This document shows, piece after piece, positions 5,636 through 13,894 of a stretch of 42,814 nt of DNA. Origin of the DNA: Candidatus Dojkabacteria bacterium (GTDB lineage Bacteria; Patescibacteria; Dojkabacteria; SC72); assembly GCA_023229785.1 (NCBI GenBank), contig JALNYV010000016.1:1-42814 (forward strand), given 5' to 3'. The notes under the pieces are model-generated. The model was not told the DNA's origin. It made no database searches and saw only the letters and a program-made list of their open reading frames with translations. The first letter of the stretch is position 1, and the number at the start of each line of letters is the position of its first letter. The position numbers and the translations under genes were made by a program.

Positions 5636-7156
5636 ATGACAGAGTCTAAACAAATTTTATTAACTCCGGATGACCAGAAATATATTGAGATGATGGAAGA
5701 TCTTAATAAACCGAGGGGTAAGGGTTTAACAGCCGGTCTTACTACCAGATTACATGACGGTCAAATAGAGGTTCTATCTCACCTATATAATAAGAATAAG
5801 AACTTTATTATGATGCCCTGCGGTAGAAAGTTCGGTAAATCTGAAGTTGCGACGTATGCTCTATGGAAGAGAGCCATGTTTTATCCTGGATCTGCCTGCT
5901 ACTATGTAGTACCCGAAGGGAATCATGGTAGACAGTTTATTTGGGATAATCATAGATTACAGAACTTTTTAGAGGAAGACAGTAAGAAATATATTAAATC
6001 GGCTAAGAACGTGGAAATGTTATTAACCTTTAAAAATGGGTCTTATATAAAGGTTCTAGGTTCGGAAAACTTCGGGGTTGCAAACGGATTAGATCCACAT
6101 TTTGCTGTTTATGATGAGTTTAAATTATTTCATCCTAGATGGCATACCGACTTTGCCCCTAACTTAACCGCAAATGCAGCTCCTTTAATAATAATTGGTA
6201 CCCTGCCTACACCGGGTGACAGCAATTCTGATCAATATTATGAAGTATTAAAATCAGCAAAAAATAGTAAAAATTCAGCTGTACTTTTCAAAACTACGTT
6301 TGATAACCCTATTATGTGTGTATCACCGCAGAAAGAGGCTGTTGAGGAGCAGATTCAACAACTTATGGATAGAGGTGAAGAGGATGTAGTACAACGTGAA
6401 TACTATTCAAAGATCATACCAGGTGGTAAGCGTTCAATATTCCCGATGTTTAGTGTAGCTAAACATGTTATACCTCATCAAGATATTTTGGAACACATTA
6501 AGAAGGATTACTCCCGACTGGAACCGATTCTTAGCGTTGATCCGGGCTCCTCAACCGTGTTCGGGGGATTATTTTGCTTGCTTAACCGTTATTCAGGGTG
6601 TTTTTACATAGTTGATGAGTTATACCAGAAAACACAGGCAGAAACCTCTTGTTCGGTTGTGTTGCCACTAATACGCTCTAAATGCACGTTAATAACTCCT
6701 AGGTTGAGTTTAGAGGAGGATTGGTTGAAGGTGAGTGACGATGCGGCTGTATGGTTCATGAATGAGGCTATAAACGATTTAAAGCCATTACACTTCTTCC
6801 CAGCACAAAAGTTTAAGGGAACCAGAGATGAAGGGTTTAGCTTAATCAAAGATATGTTAATTCATGGTAAATTAATTATTTCCGATAAGTGTATTAATCT
6901 TATTAATGAGATAATCGGCTACGCCGTAGATTCGCAAGGTAAAATATCTAATAAAATACCAGATCATAATATAGACTCTTTACGCTACGCACTAATAGCC
7001 AGTAATTACACTTTTGAGTTACTCGTTGATACCATGAAGTTTGTTGAGGAAATCGAAAGGGGTCGTTATAGACGGGTTGAGGATGAGATTGACGAAGAAT
7101 CATTCGATATTAATGCTGGTATAGCCTGGAACGACGGATTTGACCTTAGTTTCTAA
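5636..7156 (+). CDS. terL: Terminase large subunit
   Basis: 506 residues, normal for the family. It is the ATP-driven motor and nuclease that packs DNA into the prohead. The ATPase has a Walker A-like CGRKFGKS (residues ~62-69), Walker B FAVYDE (~156-161) and coupling motif IIIGTLPT (~185-192). The RNase H-like nuclease starts at SVDPGSS with Asp302 and probably uses a late Asp in PDHNIDSLRYAL (~455). It follows terS by 68 bases and precedes portal after a gap of about 1 kb. The start ATG lies after a weak ribosome site (ATGAGAATA). The long gap with palindromes after it is unusual. Confidence 0.96.
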   Translation: MTESKQILLTPDDQKYIEMMEDLNKPRGKGLTAGLTTRLHDGQIEVLSHLYNKNKNFIMMPCGRKFGKSEVATYALWKRAMFYPGSACYYVVPEGNHGRQFIWDNHRLQNFLEEDSKKYIKSAKNVEMLLTFKNGSYIKVLGSENFGVANGLDPHFAVYDEFKLFHPRWHTDFAPNLTANAAPLIIIGTLPTPGDSNSDQYYEVLKSAKNSKNSAVLFKTTFDNPIMCVSPQKEAVEEQIQQLMDRGEEDVVQREYYSKIIPGGKRSIFPMFSVAKHVIPHQDILEHIKKDYSRLEPILSVDPGSSTVFGGLFCLLNRYSGCFYIVDELYQKTQAETSCSVVLPLIRSKCTLITPRLSLEEDWLKVSDDAAVWFMNEAINDLKPLHFFPAQKFKGTRDEGFSLIKDMLIHGKLIISDKCINLINEIIGYAVDSQGKISNKIPDHNIDSLRYALIASNYTFELLVDTMKFVEEIERGRYRRVEDEIDEESFDINAGIAWNDGFDLSF

Positions 7157-7315
7157 CATATAAATGGTAATATCCTCTAAATAAAAATCATCTAGTTCTG
7201 AATTGAAGTTTTCATTAGTAATTTCTTTACAGGTAGGATCGAATAAGATCTCAATATTCTTAAGTATTGAGTTTTTATAGGGAAAGTCATGAATTATTAC
7301 TTTTTTAAGTCTCAT
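7100..7315 (-). CDS. Possible 71-residue minus-strand protein
   Basis: A minus-strand frame starting at 7315 and running 57 bases into the end of terL. The product (MRLKKVIIHDFPYKNSILKN at the start) has a natural-looking mix of charged and hydrophobic residues and fills part of an otherwise empty gap. However, no ribosome site is visible and it would be the only minus gene in the late module. I regard it as possible, not shown. Confidence 0.3.
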   Translation of the reverse strand: MRLKKVIIHDFPYKNSILKNIEILFDPTCKEITNENFNSELDDFYLEDITIYMLETKVKSVVPGYTSINIE

Positions 7316-7325
7316 TAGTCTATTT

Positions 7326-7397
7326 TATACTAAATATACCCGATAACGTACTATTTAGTATATTTTAGTCGTATTTATACCTGATAGGGTATATTTA
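7326..7397. promoter_or_regulatory. Nested, mutually exclusive inverted repeats
   Basis: Two perfect 11-bp inverted repeats share a left arm. TATACTAAATA (7326-7336) pairs with 7352-7362, while TAAATATACCC (7331-7341) pairs with 7387-7397. Only one can form at a time. This resembles an attenuator or overlapping operators and shares the TATACTAA core with 3120-3224. Confidence 0.5.
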
Positions 7398-7446
7398 ACC
7401 GGTTTACATGAATTTTTAATATTTATTGGTTAGTTTTAGACTTAAG

Positions 7447-7558
7447 GAATGCTTCGCATTCGGACCATACGCAGTAACTATATTAATATTTTTATTACTT
7501 AAAGCTTACTTGCGTAAGCAACCTAAACCGTATTAGTTATGTTTCGAAACAGGTTTAG
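7447..7558. repeat. Cluster of short perfect hairpins
   Basis: GAATGC-TTC-GCATTC (7447-7461), GCTTAC-TTGC-GTAAGC (7504-7519) and GTTTCGAAAC (7541-7550) follow each other. The last is framed by CTAAACC / GGTTTAG (7523-7529 / 7552-7558). Close relatives of two of them stand at 29912-29937. The minus strand of the first carries GCGAAGC, known to form an unusually stable DNA mini-hairpin. Confidence 0.65.
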
Positions 7559-7583
7559 ATCAAGGTTGAATCTAGATGTTATT

Positions 7584-7697
7584 ATGTTAAAACAAAAGAA
7601 AGAAACCAAAGAAGAAGAAACCCCTGAAAAGAAGAAGAAACGAAAGAAAGAAAAAGTTTCTTTTATTTTACTGAAAATATCAGAAAGATCAAGCTAA
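7584..7697 (+). CDS. Possible 37-residue Lys/Glu-rich peptide
   Basis: An open frame inside a nearly pure purine stretch (about 7592-7652) giving a Lys/Glu-rich peptide (MLKQKKETKEEETPEKKKKR) with a hydrophobic end. No clear ribosome site precedes it. The purine bias alone could create such a frame, so it may be a structural DNA tract, not a gene. Confidence 0.25.
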   Translation: MLKQKKETKEEETPEKKKKRKKEKVSFILLKISERSS

Positions 7698-7787
7698 ATC
7701 GTTAATAAGATTTCAAGCACTTACATATAACCGTAATTATCTTGATAACTTATAGTTAAAATAGTAACATGTATAGGGAGATTAGCG

Positions 7788-8054
7788 ATGTTATTAAAGA
7801 TACTTAAGATAATTCTCTGGTATTGGGATAGGATGTTTAGTAAACTAGATGATATCCAATTAAAACATTGGCATAGATTACATCAATTTGTGGAGGCTAA
7901 ACAAAATGAACAATCTGTTGATAATAACCCTGGTACTTTCCATAGTGAGCACTCTCTGCTCGATTGGGGCATTGATCCTCGGGTCCCTGTCGTTAATAAA
8001 GTGCATAGCGACCGAGAAAGCGACCCACTCCGTTCACTTCACCCCCGTAGATGA
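7788..8054 (+). CDS. Small protein overlapping the next gene
   Basis: 88 residues from ATG 7788 behind a good AGGGAG. The first ~42 residues look natural: an amphipathic, Trp-rich start (MLLKILKIILWYWDRMFSKL) and a His/Gln-rich helix. From about residue 43 the frame runs over the start of the 7906 gene for 149 bases, and its composition (Pro, Arg, His) looks like an out-of-frame shadow. Either a true overlapping tail or a lost stop codon is possible. The hydrophobic N-terminus may attach it to the membrane. No family recognised. Confidence 0.5.
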   Translation: MLLKILKIILWYWDRMFSKLDDIQLKHWHRLHQFVEAKQNEQSVDNNPGTFHSEHSLLDWGIDPRVPVVNKVHSDRESDPLRSLHPRR

Positions 8055-8187
8055 TGCCTATAAAGAGGCGTGGGGTACCTCAGAATCGACAATTAATAAG
8101 CAGGCTAAACTGTATAAAGAAGAAATTGATAAAGATATGCCAGTCTTTGCTGAATCCGAAGATGATATTAAACCCTATTCTTTTTAA
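7906..8187 (+). CDS. Membrane-anchored small protein before portal
   Basis: 93 residues from ATG 7906, chosen because GGAGG stands nine bases upstream; a TTG at 7888 is less likely. Residues 3-36 are hydrophobic (LLIITLVLSIVSTLCSIGAL, then ILGSLSLIKC), enough for one long or two short membrane helices. The rest is acidic and soluble, ending SEDDIKPYSF. It ends 10 bases before portal. Role unknown. Confidence 0.65.
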   Translation: MNNLLIITLVLSIVSTLCSIGALILGSLSLIKCIATEKATHSVHFTPVDDAYKEAWGTSESTINKQAKLYKEEIDKDMPVFAESEDDIKPYSF

Positions 8188-8197
8188 AAGGTAATAT

Positions 8198-10240
8198 ATG
8201 AGTTCATTCCTATACGATGATAATAATGAAGATACTTTTGGTAATCAAACGACTGGTAAAGAGTTTTTTACGGCTTTAGAGTCAAATGACGAGAAAGAAT
8301 TACTTACCTGGTTAAAAGCTACGGTTAGTGAGCTTGAAGAAGAAGCGCGGGAAAGAACTGTTACCCAGAAAGATAACCTTATGATATATCGTGGTATATC
8401 GGCATCTAAGATGGCAAGGTCATCCGATAGAGATGATAATATTAGACGTCTAGATAAGGTTCAAAAGTTCATTGTTAACCATTTATATGATTTAACTGAG
8501 ACTAAAGTCTCGCAAATGACTAGAATTAAACCAGATATTGAAGTTACCCCTGCTAGCGCTGAATGGGAAGATAGAACCAGTGCAAAAGTTACTCAATTAG
8601 TCGTAAAACATTTATGGTACATCAATAATATTGATTATTTAATTCAACAATTACATAGACATGCACGGATATTTGGAGAATCTTACTTATTTCCAGTATG
8701 GAATCCTCAAAAAGGTGATCTACATCCAACTTATGTTGAAGCTAAGAAAATGGGAATTCAAGGTCCTGTCGTAAAAACTGGGGACATTGAGTTCGAATTG
8801 GAATTACCATGGAGAGTATTACTTCAAAGAAAAGAAGCGTATAATAAATGTGAGTACGTTTTCCGTGCAAAGCTTGTGCCATACGAGTGTTTAAAACGGG
8901 AGTATCCTGATAAAGATATTAAAAATAGTTCTAAGTTCTCGAAATTCGACGTCGATAGCTTAACTGAAGTTTTAATTGAAGATCATGTACTCGTATACGA
9001 ATTTCACCATAAGAAAACGGAATATGTGCCTGATGGTGCTTTCATTAAATTTACTAATGAATTAATTTTAGAATCAATTGAAGCTACTAATCCTTTTGGT
9101 GACATGGAGAACGGTTTACCGTGTATACGTTTAACCGACCTCGATGTACCAGGTAAACTAAATGGTGTATCAAGATACGAGACTGTTGCACCTATCCAAA
9201 AAATGTATGATAACATAAACACTTTAATTGCTAAGAACATTTATCTTGGTGCTCACTCTAAGTGGGTCATGCCCCGCGGAGCCGTAAAACTAGATCAATT
9301 AGGTAATACTAATACTATCATTCAATATCAAGGTGCGGTTCCACCGACCCTAGTAAATCATCAAACTACATCACCCGAAGTATTTAACTATGCAGAATCT
9401 TTAAAGCAGAACATGCAAATTATCTATGGTTCCCACGGCGTATCCCGTGGTGAAGTTCCCCCAGGCGTAACCGCAACGAGTGCTCTTCAATTCTTAAATG
9501 AATTGGAAACAGCAAGGGCTACAACAGATATTGCTAAACACGGTTTCTTAGTAAAAGAAATAGCTCAAAAAACAATAGCATTAGCTGGTAAACATTATAG
9601 TGCTGATGATGGTCGTTTATTAAGAATAGTCGGAAAAGATAACTCGTATATGATCCGACACTTCGATAAAGCTCACTTAGAGAAAGATTACAATGTTAGA
9701 TTTGAAAATTCATCTGGTTTACCTGAGACTAAGTCAGCGAAATATCAAAGAATCTTAGATACAATGCAAAGAGCCCCTCAAATGCTATCACCAGAAAGAT
9801 GGGAAGAATTATTAGATTTAGGTAACACTGAAAAAATGGCAACTATTCTAACCGCAGCCGTTCAATGTGCTGATTCAGAGAATGAAGATATACTTGCTGG
9901 TAGACCATTTGAAGACATTCAAGAAACGGAAGACTTTATTACTCACTGGAAATCTCATATTGCAGTCGTACAATCTCGACAATTTAAAGAAGAAGTTCAT
10001 CCGGATGCACGTCAAAAGATGCGTGATCACATCTATATAACTGAAGAAGCTATGTTTGAAAAAGCTAAGACAAACCCTCTATTCGATTCTTTACTGGCTA
10101 CACTACCTCAATTCCCGGTTTTTTATCACGAAGGTTACACAATGCCTATGTCATTAGAACAGCGTCAATCCATGGTAAATGGTGCTACTAATCAAGGTGC
10201 TCCGGTTCCAACTCAAATACCTGGAGTTCCATCTGTATAA
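8198..10240 (+). CDS. Portal protein
   Basis: 680 residues behind AAAAGGT. Portals form the dodecameric ring at one capsid corner through which DNA enters and leaves and to which the tail attaches. The size, place after terminase and before scaffold, and content fit podovirus portals. The features are a helical N-terminus, the core region (KFIVNHLYDLTETKVSQMTR; RHARIFGESYLFPVWNP), a long wing domain, and the stem region (DNINTLIAKNIYLGAHSKWV; GVTATSALQFLNE). The C-terminal ~60 residues are polar and Gln/Pro-rich. A small endonuclease-like frame overlaps its end. Confidence 0.93.
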   Translation: MSSFLYDDNNEDTFGNQTTGKEFFTALESNDEKELLTWLKATVSELEEEARERTVTQKDNLMIYRGISASKMARSSDRDDNIRRLDKVQKFIVNHLYDLTETKVSQMTRIKPDIEVTPASAEWEDRTSAKVTQLVVKHLWYINNIDYLIQQLHRHARIFGESYLFPVWNPQKGDLHPTYVEAKKMGIQGPVVKTGDIEFELELPWRVLLQRKEAYNKCEYVFRAKLVPYECLKREYPDKDIKNSSKFSKFDVDSLTEVLIEDHVLVYEFHHKKTEYVPDGAFIKFTNELILESIEATNPFGDMENGLPCIRLTDLDVPGKLNGVSRYETVAPIQKMYDNINTLIAKNIYLGAHSKWVMPRGAVKLDQLGNTNTIIQYQGAVPPTLVNHQTTSPEVFNYAESLKQNMQIIYGSHGVSRGEVPPGVTATSALQFLNELETARATTDIAKHGFLVKEIAQKTIALAGKHYSADDGRLLRIVGKDNSYMIRHFDKAHLEKDYNVRFENSSGLPETKSAKYQRILDTMQRAPQMLSPERWEELLDLGNTEKMATILTAAVQCADSENEDILAGRPFEDIQETEDFITHWKSHIAVVQSRQFKEEVHPDARQKMRDHIYITEEAMFEKAKTNPLFDSLLATLPQFPVFYHEGYTMPMSLEQRQSMVNGATNQGAPVPTQIPGVPSV

Positions 10241-10439
10241 CAACGAAATCCTACCAATCCGGGAATATATTAAAATTCGTAACGAACAGAATCACAAGTG
10301 TTTGATTTGTGATACAATACCTCTGGATAATAGGTTATTAGTTGATTATGATGAGCATACCAAGGTTGTTACAGGTCTAATTTGTGCCACATGTAATAAG
10401 ATAAAATCAGAAAATCATGAAATATTTACAAACCCTTAA
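10179..10439 (+). CDS. Endonuclease VII-like zinc protein, degenerate or truncated
   Basis: Residues ~45-80 carry CLIC...CATCN, two CxxC zinc knuckles spaced as in recombination endonuclease VII, with LVDYDEHT where the family has DHxH. The first catalytic His is thus replaced by Tyr; the Asn of CATCNK is kept. There is no start codon after the portal stop, so the only starts (ATG 10179 or GTG 10182/10197) lie within the portal gene, with no ribosome site. It may be a decayed mobile endonuclease, a shifted extension of portal, or a coupled gene. The intact relative is at 38531. Confidence 0.55.
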   Translation: MVLLIKVLRFQLKYLEFHLYNNEILPIREYIKIRNEQNHKCLICDTIPLDNRLLVDYDEHTKVVTGLICATCNKIKSENHEIFTNP

Positions 10440-10485
10440 AATTTATATAACATATCTAATATCGACACATTAGGAGGAAATTAAT

Positions 10486-11544
10486 ATGTCAGAAGCAATT
10501 GCTGTAGTTGAAACTGCACCCGTAGTAGAAGCTACATGGGATAATTTAGAGACCATTAGTCATTTCGATGAAGCACCAGCTGAGTCAATTACTAAGGAAG
10601 TTGAAGGTGAGCCTACTGAAATTACTGAAGAAGTAAATGAAGTAGAGCCTAAATTAGAGGAACCGGTTACACAAGAAAAGAGTGCCGATGATTCTGAAGT
10701 TGAAGTTAAAATTAACGGAAAAGTTGAGAAAGTCTCCTTAAAAGACCTTAAATCAAATTATTCCGGGAAAGTTGCTTATGATCAAAAGTTTTCTGAGATC
10801 GATAAACAACATAAAAGTGTACTGAAAGAAAAAACTAATTTGCAACAAGAAGTTGATCAAATTAATACGTACGTGAATACCTTCGCTGACCGTATGAAAA
10901 AGCAGGATGCTGTAGGAGCCATGAGCTACCTAGCTGAATTTTCTGGTATGAGTCCCGCGGCTATGAAGCAGATGCTGATTAACCAATTGTTACCAGAAAT
11001 CAACAGGCAGTCTGGTCTAACTGAAAGTGAACGAGACCTTGAGCTAACGAAAGAAGAAATTGCGTTTCAGAAAACGCTGCAAGAAAGAGAACTAGTTAAA
11101 CTAAAGCAGGAAAACTCACAGAAGAGTGCTGAATTAGAGACAACTAGGCTCAAAATGAAAAGCGGTGTTTCTGATACGGAATGGGATGAGGCATTCGAGT
11201 TCCTGGATACCCATCTTGATAAGAATAAGGTAATTACGCGAAATGATGTTGTCGACTACGCTATCTGGAAGCGTGCTGACACCAAAACAACGAACGTATT
11301 ATCTGACTTTGATGGTGGTAAATATTTACAGAACGTTGAAGTGCGCGATACTCTAAACAAGATCGCTACTCAAAATCCCGATTTTACTAATGATGATTTA
11401 AATCAAGTTCTTAAGGAAGCTTTTAAAAGTAAAATCCAAGAGAAATTAGAGAAAGTCACTGTAAGTAAAAACGTCTCACCTAAATTTAGGGACGATAAAG
11501 GTAAATTTACACATAGTTCTGTGGCATTAGATTCATGGGATTAA
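10486..11544 (+). CDS. Scaffold protein
   Basis: 352 residues with a strong TAGGAGG start. It lies between portal and major capsid, the normal place for scaffold. The first ~75 residues are very acidic (Glu/Thr-rich). A beta patch follows (VEVKINGKVEKVSLKDL), then long coiled-coil segments (KTNLQQEVDQINTYVNTFAD and ERELVKLKQENSQKSAELET). The C-terminus is basic with Val, Ser and Lys (VSPKFRDDKGKFTH), suited to bind capsid protein. Scaffold guides prohead assembly and then leaves. No protease domain is seen. Confidence 0.85.
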   Translation: MSEAIAVVETAPVVEATWDNLETISHFDEAPAESITKEVEGEPTEITEEVNEVEPKLEEPVTQEKSADDSEVEVKINGKVEKVSLKDLKSNYSGKVAYDQKFSEIDKQHKSVLKEKTNLQQEVDQINTYVNTFADRMKKQDAVGAMSYLAEFSGMSPAAMKQMLINQLLPEINRQSGLTESERDLELTKEEIAFQKTLQERELVKLKQENSQKSAELETTRLKMKSGVSDTEWDEAFEFLDTHLDKNKVITRNDVVDYAIWKRADTKTTNVLSDFDGGKYLQNVEVRDTLNKIATQNPDFTNDDLNQVLKEAFKSKIQEKLEKVTVSKNVSPKFRDDKGKFTHSSVALDSWD

Positions 11545-11572
11545 ATAAAAATTATTTAAAGGAGTTACTATA

Positions 11573-12838
11573 ATGTCTGTTTTCAATTATTCTACAAGTA
11601 CTGAATCTAACCTAATGAAAGTTAAATATGGTGCTTTGATCGAAAAGCAATTTAATCAATCAACTGTAATTATTGGTCGTTCTAAAGTAAAAAAAGACTT
11701 TGAAGGATCTCAAATTGAAAGAACTATCATTCAATCTATTGGTGGTGGTGTTGGTTCTGGATCACTCCCTACTGCAAACCACAATAAAACTGGTAAAGCT
11801 ACTATTACTTCTAAAAAAATGTATGCTGTTGTTTCTATTGACCGTGAGTCTATGAAAGCTTCTAAATCTAGTGAAGGAGCATTCGTTCAATTCACTAAAT
11901 TTCCCGTAAAAATCGCAGTTGACTCATTCAACCGTAACTTAGAAAGAATGATGGTTCGTGGAGATGTTTCTGGATCAGGTAAACTTTTGGTTGGTACAGC
12001 TACTAACACAAACGTTGCTGGTAACGGTTCTTCAGGAACACCTTACCTAGTATACTTCGATAAAGCTTCGACTTATTTCCCAGCTGAATTCGAACAAATC
12101 GAAGAAGGTGATTTACTTAATGTAAATTCAGAAACTACTGCTCTTGAGGTTACAAACGTAGCAATCACTACTGCTAATGGTTACTCAACTGCAATTATCT
12201 CTTTGGTAGGTACTTCATCTAGATTAGGAACTTTAACTGGTGCTAACCCTTTCACGACAACTGACTTTCTTTATATTCAAGGATCTAAAGACTCTGAAAT
12301 AATTGGTCTTAGAGGTGTTTTAGCAGCTTCTTCATCAACTCTTTATGGTGTTACTGTAGGACGTAGATGGCAATCTTACCAAAAAGCGGCTTCAAGTGCT
12401 AGTATTAGTTCAGATCTAATGAATGATGTTATTCTTAACATGAAACGTCAATGTGGTCAGGCTCCTAACCTAATCTTGGCTCCATACCACCAATACATTA
12501 AGTTATTGAATCTTATGGAAGATCAAAAAACTTATGATGTTCCTGCTAGAGATTCAAAATATAAAGCTCAAATCTCTTTCTCAGGTATCGAATACTTAGG
12601 ACCAGACGGAGTAGTTCCAGTTGTTCCATCAAGATTCCTTAACTCAGATGAAGTCATGTTCCTAAATGACGAATACCTTGAATTGAACTTGAGACCAGAA
12701 GGTTTCACATGGTTCGATGAAGATGGAACGGTTTTCCTTCGAGATCTTACCGACTCATACTCAGCTAGATACGGTGGATACGGTCAATACTTCATTAACC
12801 CGTTCTTCCAAGGTTACTTAACCGGTCTTGCTATGTAA
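11573..12838 (+). CDS. Major capsid protein
   Basis: 421 residues behind AAAGGAG, immediately after scaffold. Coat subunits form the icosahedral shell. The sequence has a flexible N-terminus (TSTESNLMKVKYGALIEKQF), a Gly-rich arm (SIGGGVGSGSLP), a long helix region (FVQFTKFPVKIAVDSFNRNL), and a C-terminal beta-rich domain with the peripheral loop. This pattern fits the HK97-like fold of podoviruses. Codon choice is smoother than in its neighbours, as expected for a highly made protein. A hairpin follows the gene, probably setting expression level. Confidence 0.93.
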   Translation: MSVFNYSTSTESNLMKVKYGALIEKQFNQSTVIIGRSKVKKDFEGSQIERTIIQSIGGGVGSGSLPTANHNKTGKATITSKKMYAVVSIDRESMKASKSSEGAFVQFTKFPVKIAVDSFNRNLERMMVRGDVSGSGKLLVGTATNTNVAGNGSSGTPYLVYFDKASTYFPAEFEQIEEGDLLNVNSETTALEVTNVAITTANGYSTAIISLVGTSSRLGTLTGANPFTTTDFLYIQGSKDSEIIGLRGVLAASSSTLYGVTVGRRWQSYQKAASSASISSDLMNDVILNMKRQCGQAPNLILAPYHQYIKLLNLMEDQKTYDVPARDSKYKAQISFSGIEYLGPDGVVPVVPSRFLNSDEVMFLNDEYLELNLRPEGFTWFDEDGTVFLRDLTDSYSARYGGYGQYFINPFFQGYLTGLAM

Positions 12839-12850
12839 TTTCAATATGTT

Positions 12851-12868
12851 AGGGGAGCCCACTCCCCT
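12851..12868 (+). terminator. Hairpin after the capsid gene
   Basis: AGGGGAG-CCCA-CTCCCCT forms a perfect 7-bp GC-rich stem 12 bases after the capsid stop, followed by only a short T-run (ACTTTAATAA). It is likely a leaky terminator or a 3'-end protector of the capsid mRNA. A second small palindrome, TAACC-CAT-GGTTA, follows at 12875-12887. Confidence 0.6.
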
Positions 12869-12924
12869 ACTTTAATAACCCATGGTTATATTTAACCCGC
12901 TCCCAAGCGTGATAGGAGATATAA

Positions 12925-13263
12925 ATGAAAAGAAGTATTCAATCAAATCAACGATCCGTAAAAATTCTAGCTTTTATTGTTAGTGCTGATGGTGCAACTG
13001 TGTCTGGCATTGACTCATTAAAAGTTTCTTGTACAGATACTGGTACTGGTGTTAAAACCATTGAGTTAGGTTCGAACGGTTTTGCTGCAGCTGATTATGT
13101 TGTTTCAGTTACAACTGCTACAGCCGACACAGTCGCTCAAGTAGCGGTAACCGATCTAAATACATTCGTAATCAATACATTTGATTCTACTGATGGTACA
13201 ACTGCAAAAGACGCTATTTGCCATGTACTAGTAATTGGTTCTGACGTAAACGATCGATATTAA
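12925..13263 (+). CDS. Small beta-rich virion protein, possible head decoration
   Basis: 112 residues behind AGGAGATATAA, the first gene after capsid. The product is rich in Val, Thr, Ala and Asp with alternating strands (SVKILAFIVSADGATVSGID; VAVTDLNTFVINTFDS). It resembles small phage decoration or structural proteins made of an Ig-like beta sandwich. It has two cysteines. The role is inferred from position and composition. Confidence 0.6.
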   Translation: MKRSIQSNQRSVKILAFIVSADGATVSGIDSLKVSCTDTGTGVKTIELGSNGFAAADYVVSVTTATADTVAQVAVTDLNTFVINTFDSTDGTTAKDAICHVLVIGSDVNDRY

Positions 13264-13343
13264 GTAGCGGGTACCTCCCCCGATTAATGGTCCTGGCTAT
13301 GACCCCTGAAAAAAACTAGCCACCCATAAATTAGGAGTGTTAA

Positions 13344-13886
13344 ATGGCTGATCCATTTAGAATTAAATTAGATTTACCTGATGCTACTGGTGTACTTGGT
13401 TCAACAACCGGTTATTTAGTAGCCAATGAAACTCAATTACGTGTTGCGCAACGCTCCGTAGGAGCTGGTTACGTAACTTTGGTTCAAGCAAAATTGCTGG
13501 AAGATATGTCGTGGACTACTTTAAACACGGTCACAGGGGACGTTTTAACTGATCCCATTGATATAAGCGCGTATGATTTATTAAGATTTAATGTTAATAC
13601 TGCGGGAAGTACGGGGGTTTTGTATATCTCCTCTTTTTTTCCTAAAGCCCTTGCCTCATCGGTAGGGGTAGCAAACTCATTTGATATGATTCAAACACCT
13701 TTCGGAACTAGTCCGCTAGCAACCTCAATTTCAGATACACTAACATTTACGTCAACGGGTGGTACTATGACGATAACGGGTAACAGTGGAACCGACACGA
13801 TTAACTTTGAAGCTAGTGCCCCGAGTGGTACAATACCAACAATAGGCAAAATAGTCGCCTTAATTTATAATACTCCGTTTGTGTAG
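13344..13886 (+). CDS. Beta-rich virion protein (fibre or decoration)
   Basis: 180 residues behind TTAGGAG. The N-terminal ~100 residues look like a beta sandwich (YLVANETQLRVAQRSVGAGY; RFNVNTAGSTGVLYISSF). The C-terminal part contains SDTLTFTSTGGTMTITGNSG, a motif common at shafts of phage fibres. It lies in a run of eight structural genes between capsid and tail adaptor. It is probably a head or collar fibre; the precise part is unknown. Confidence 0.6.
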   Translation: MADPFRIKLDLPDATGVLGSTTGYLVANETQLRVAQRSVGAGYVTLVQAKLLEDMSWTTLNTVTGDVLTDPIDISAYDLLRFNVNTAGSTGVLYISSFFPKALASSVGVANSFDMIQTPFGTSPLATSISDTLTFTSTGGTMTITGNSGTDTINFEASAPSGTIPTIGKIVALIYNTPFV

Positions 13887-13894
13887 GTAATTTT

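Noticed and set aside
10179..10240. Programmed frameshift giving a longer portal
   Set aside because: No slippery sequence with supporting structure was recognised; kept only as a possibility in the findings.
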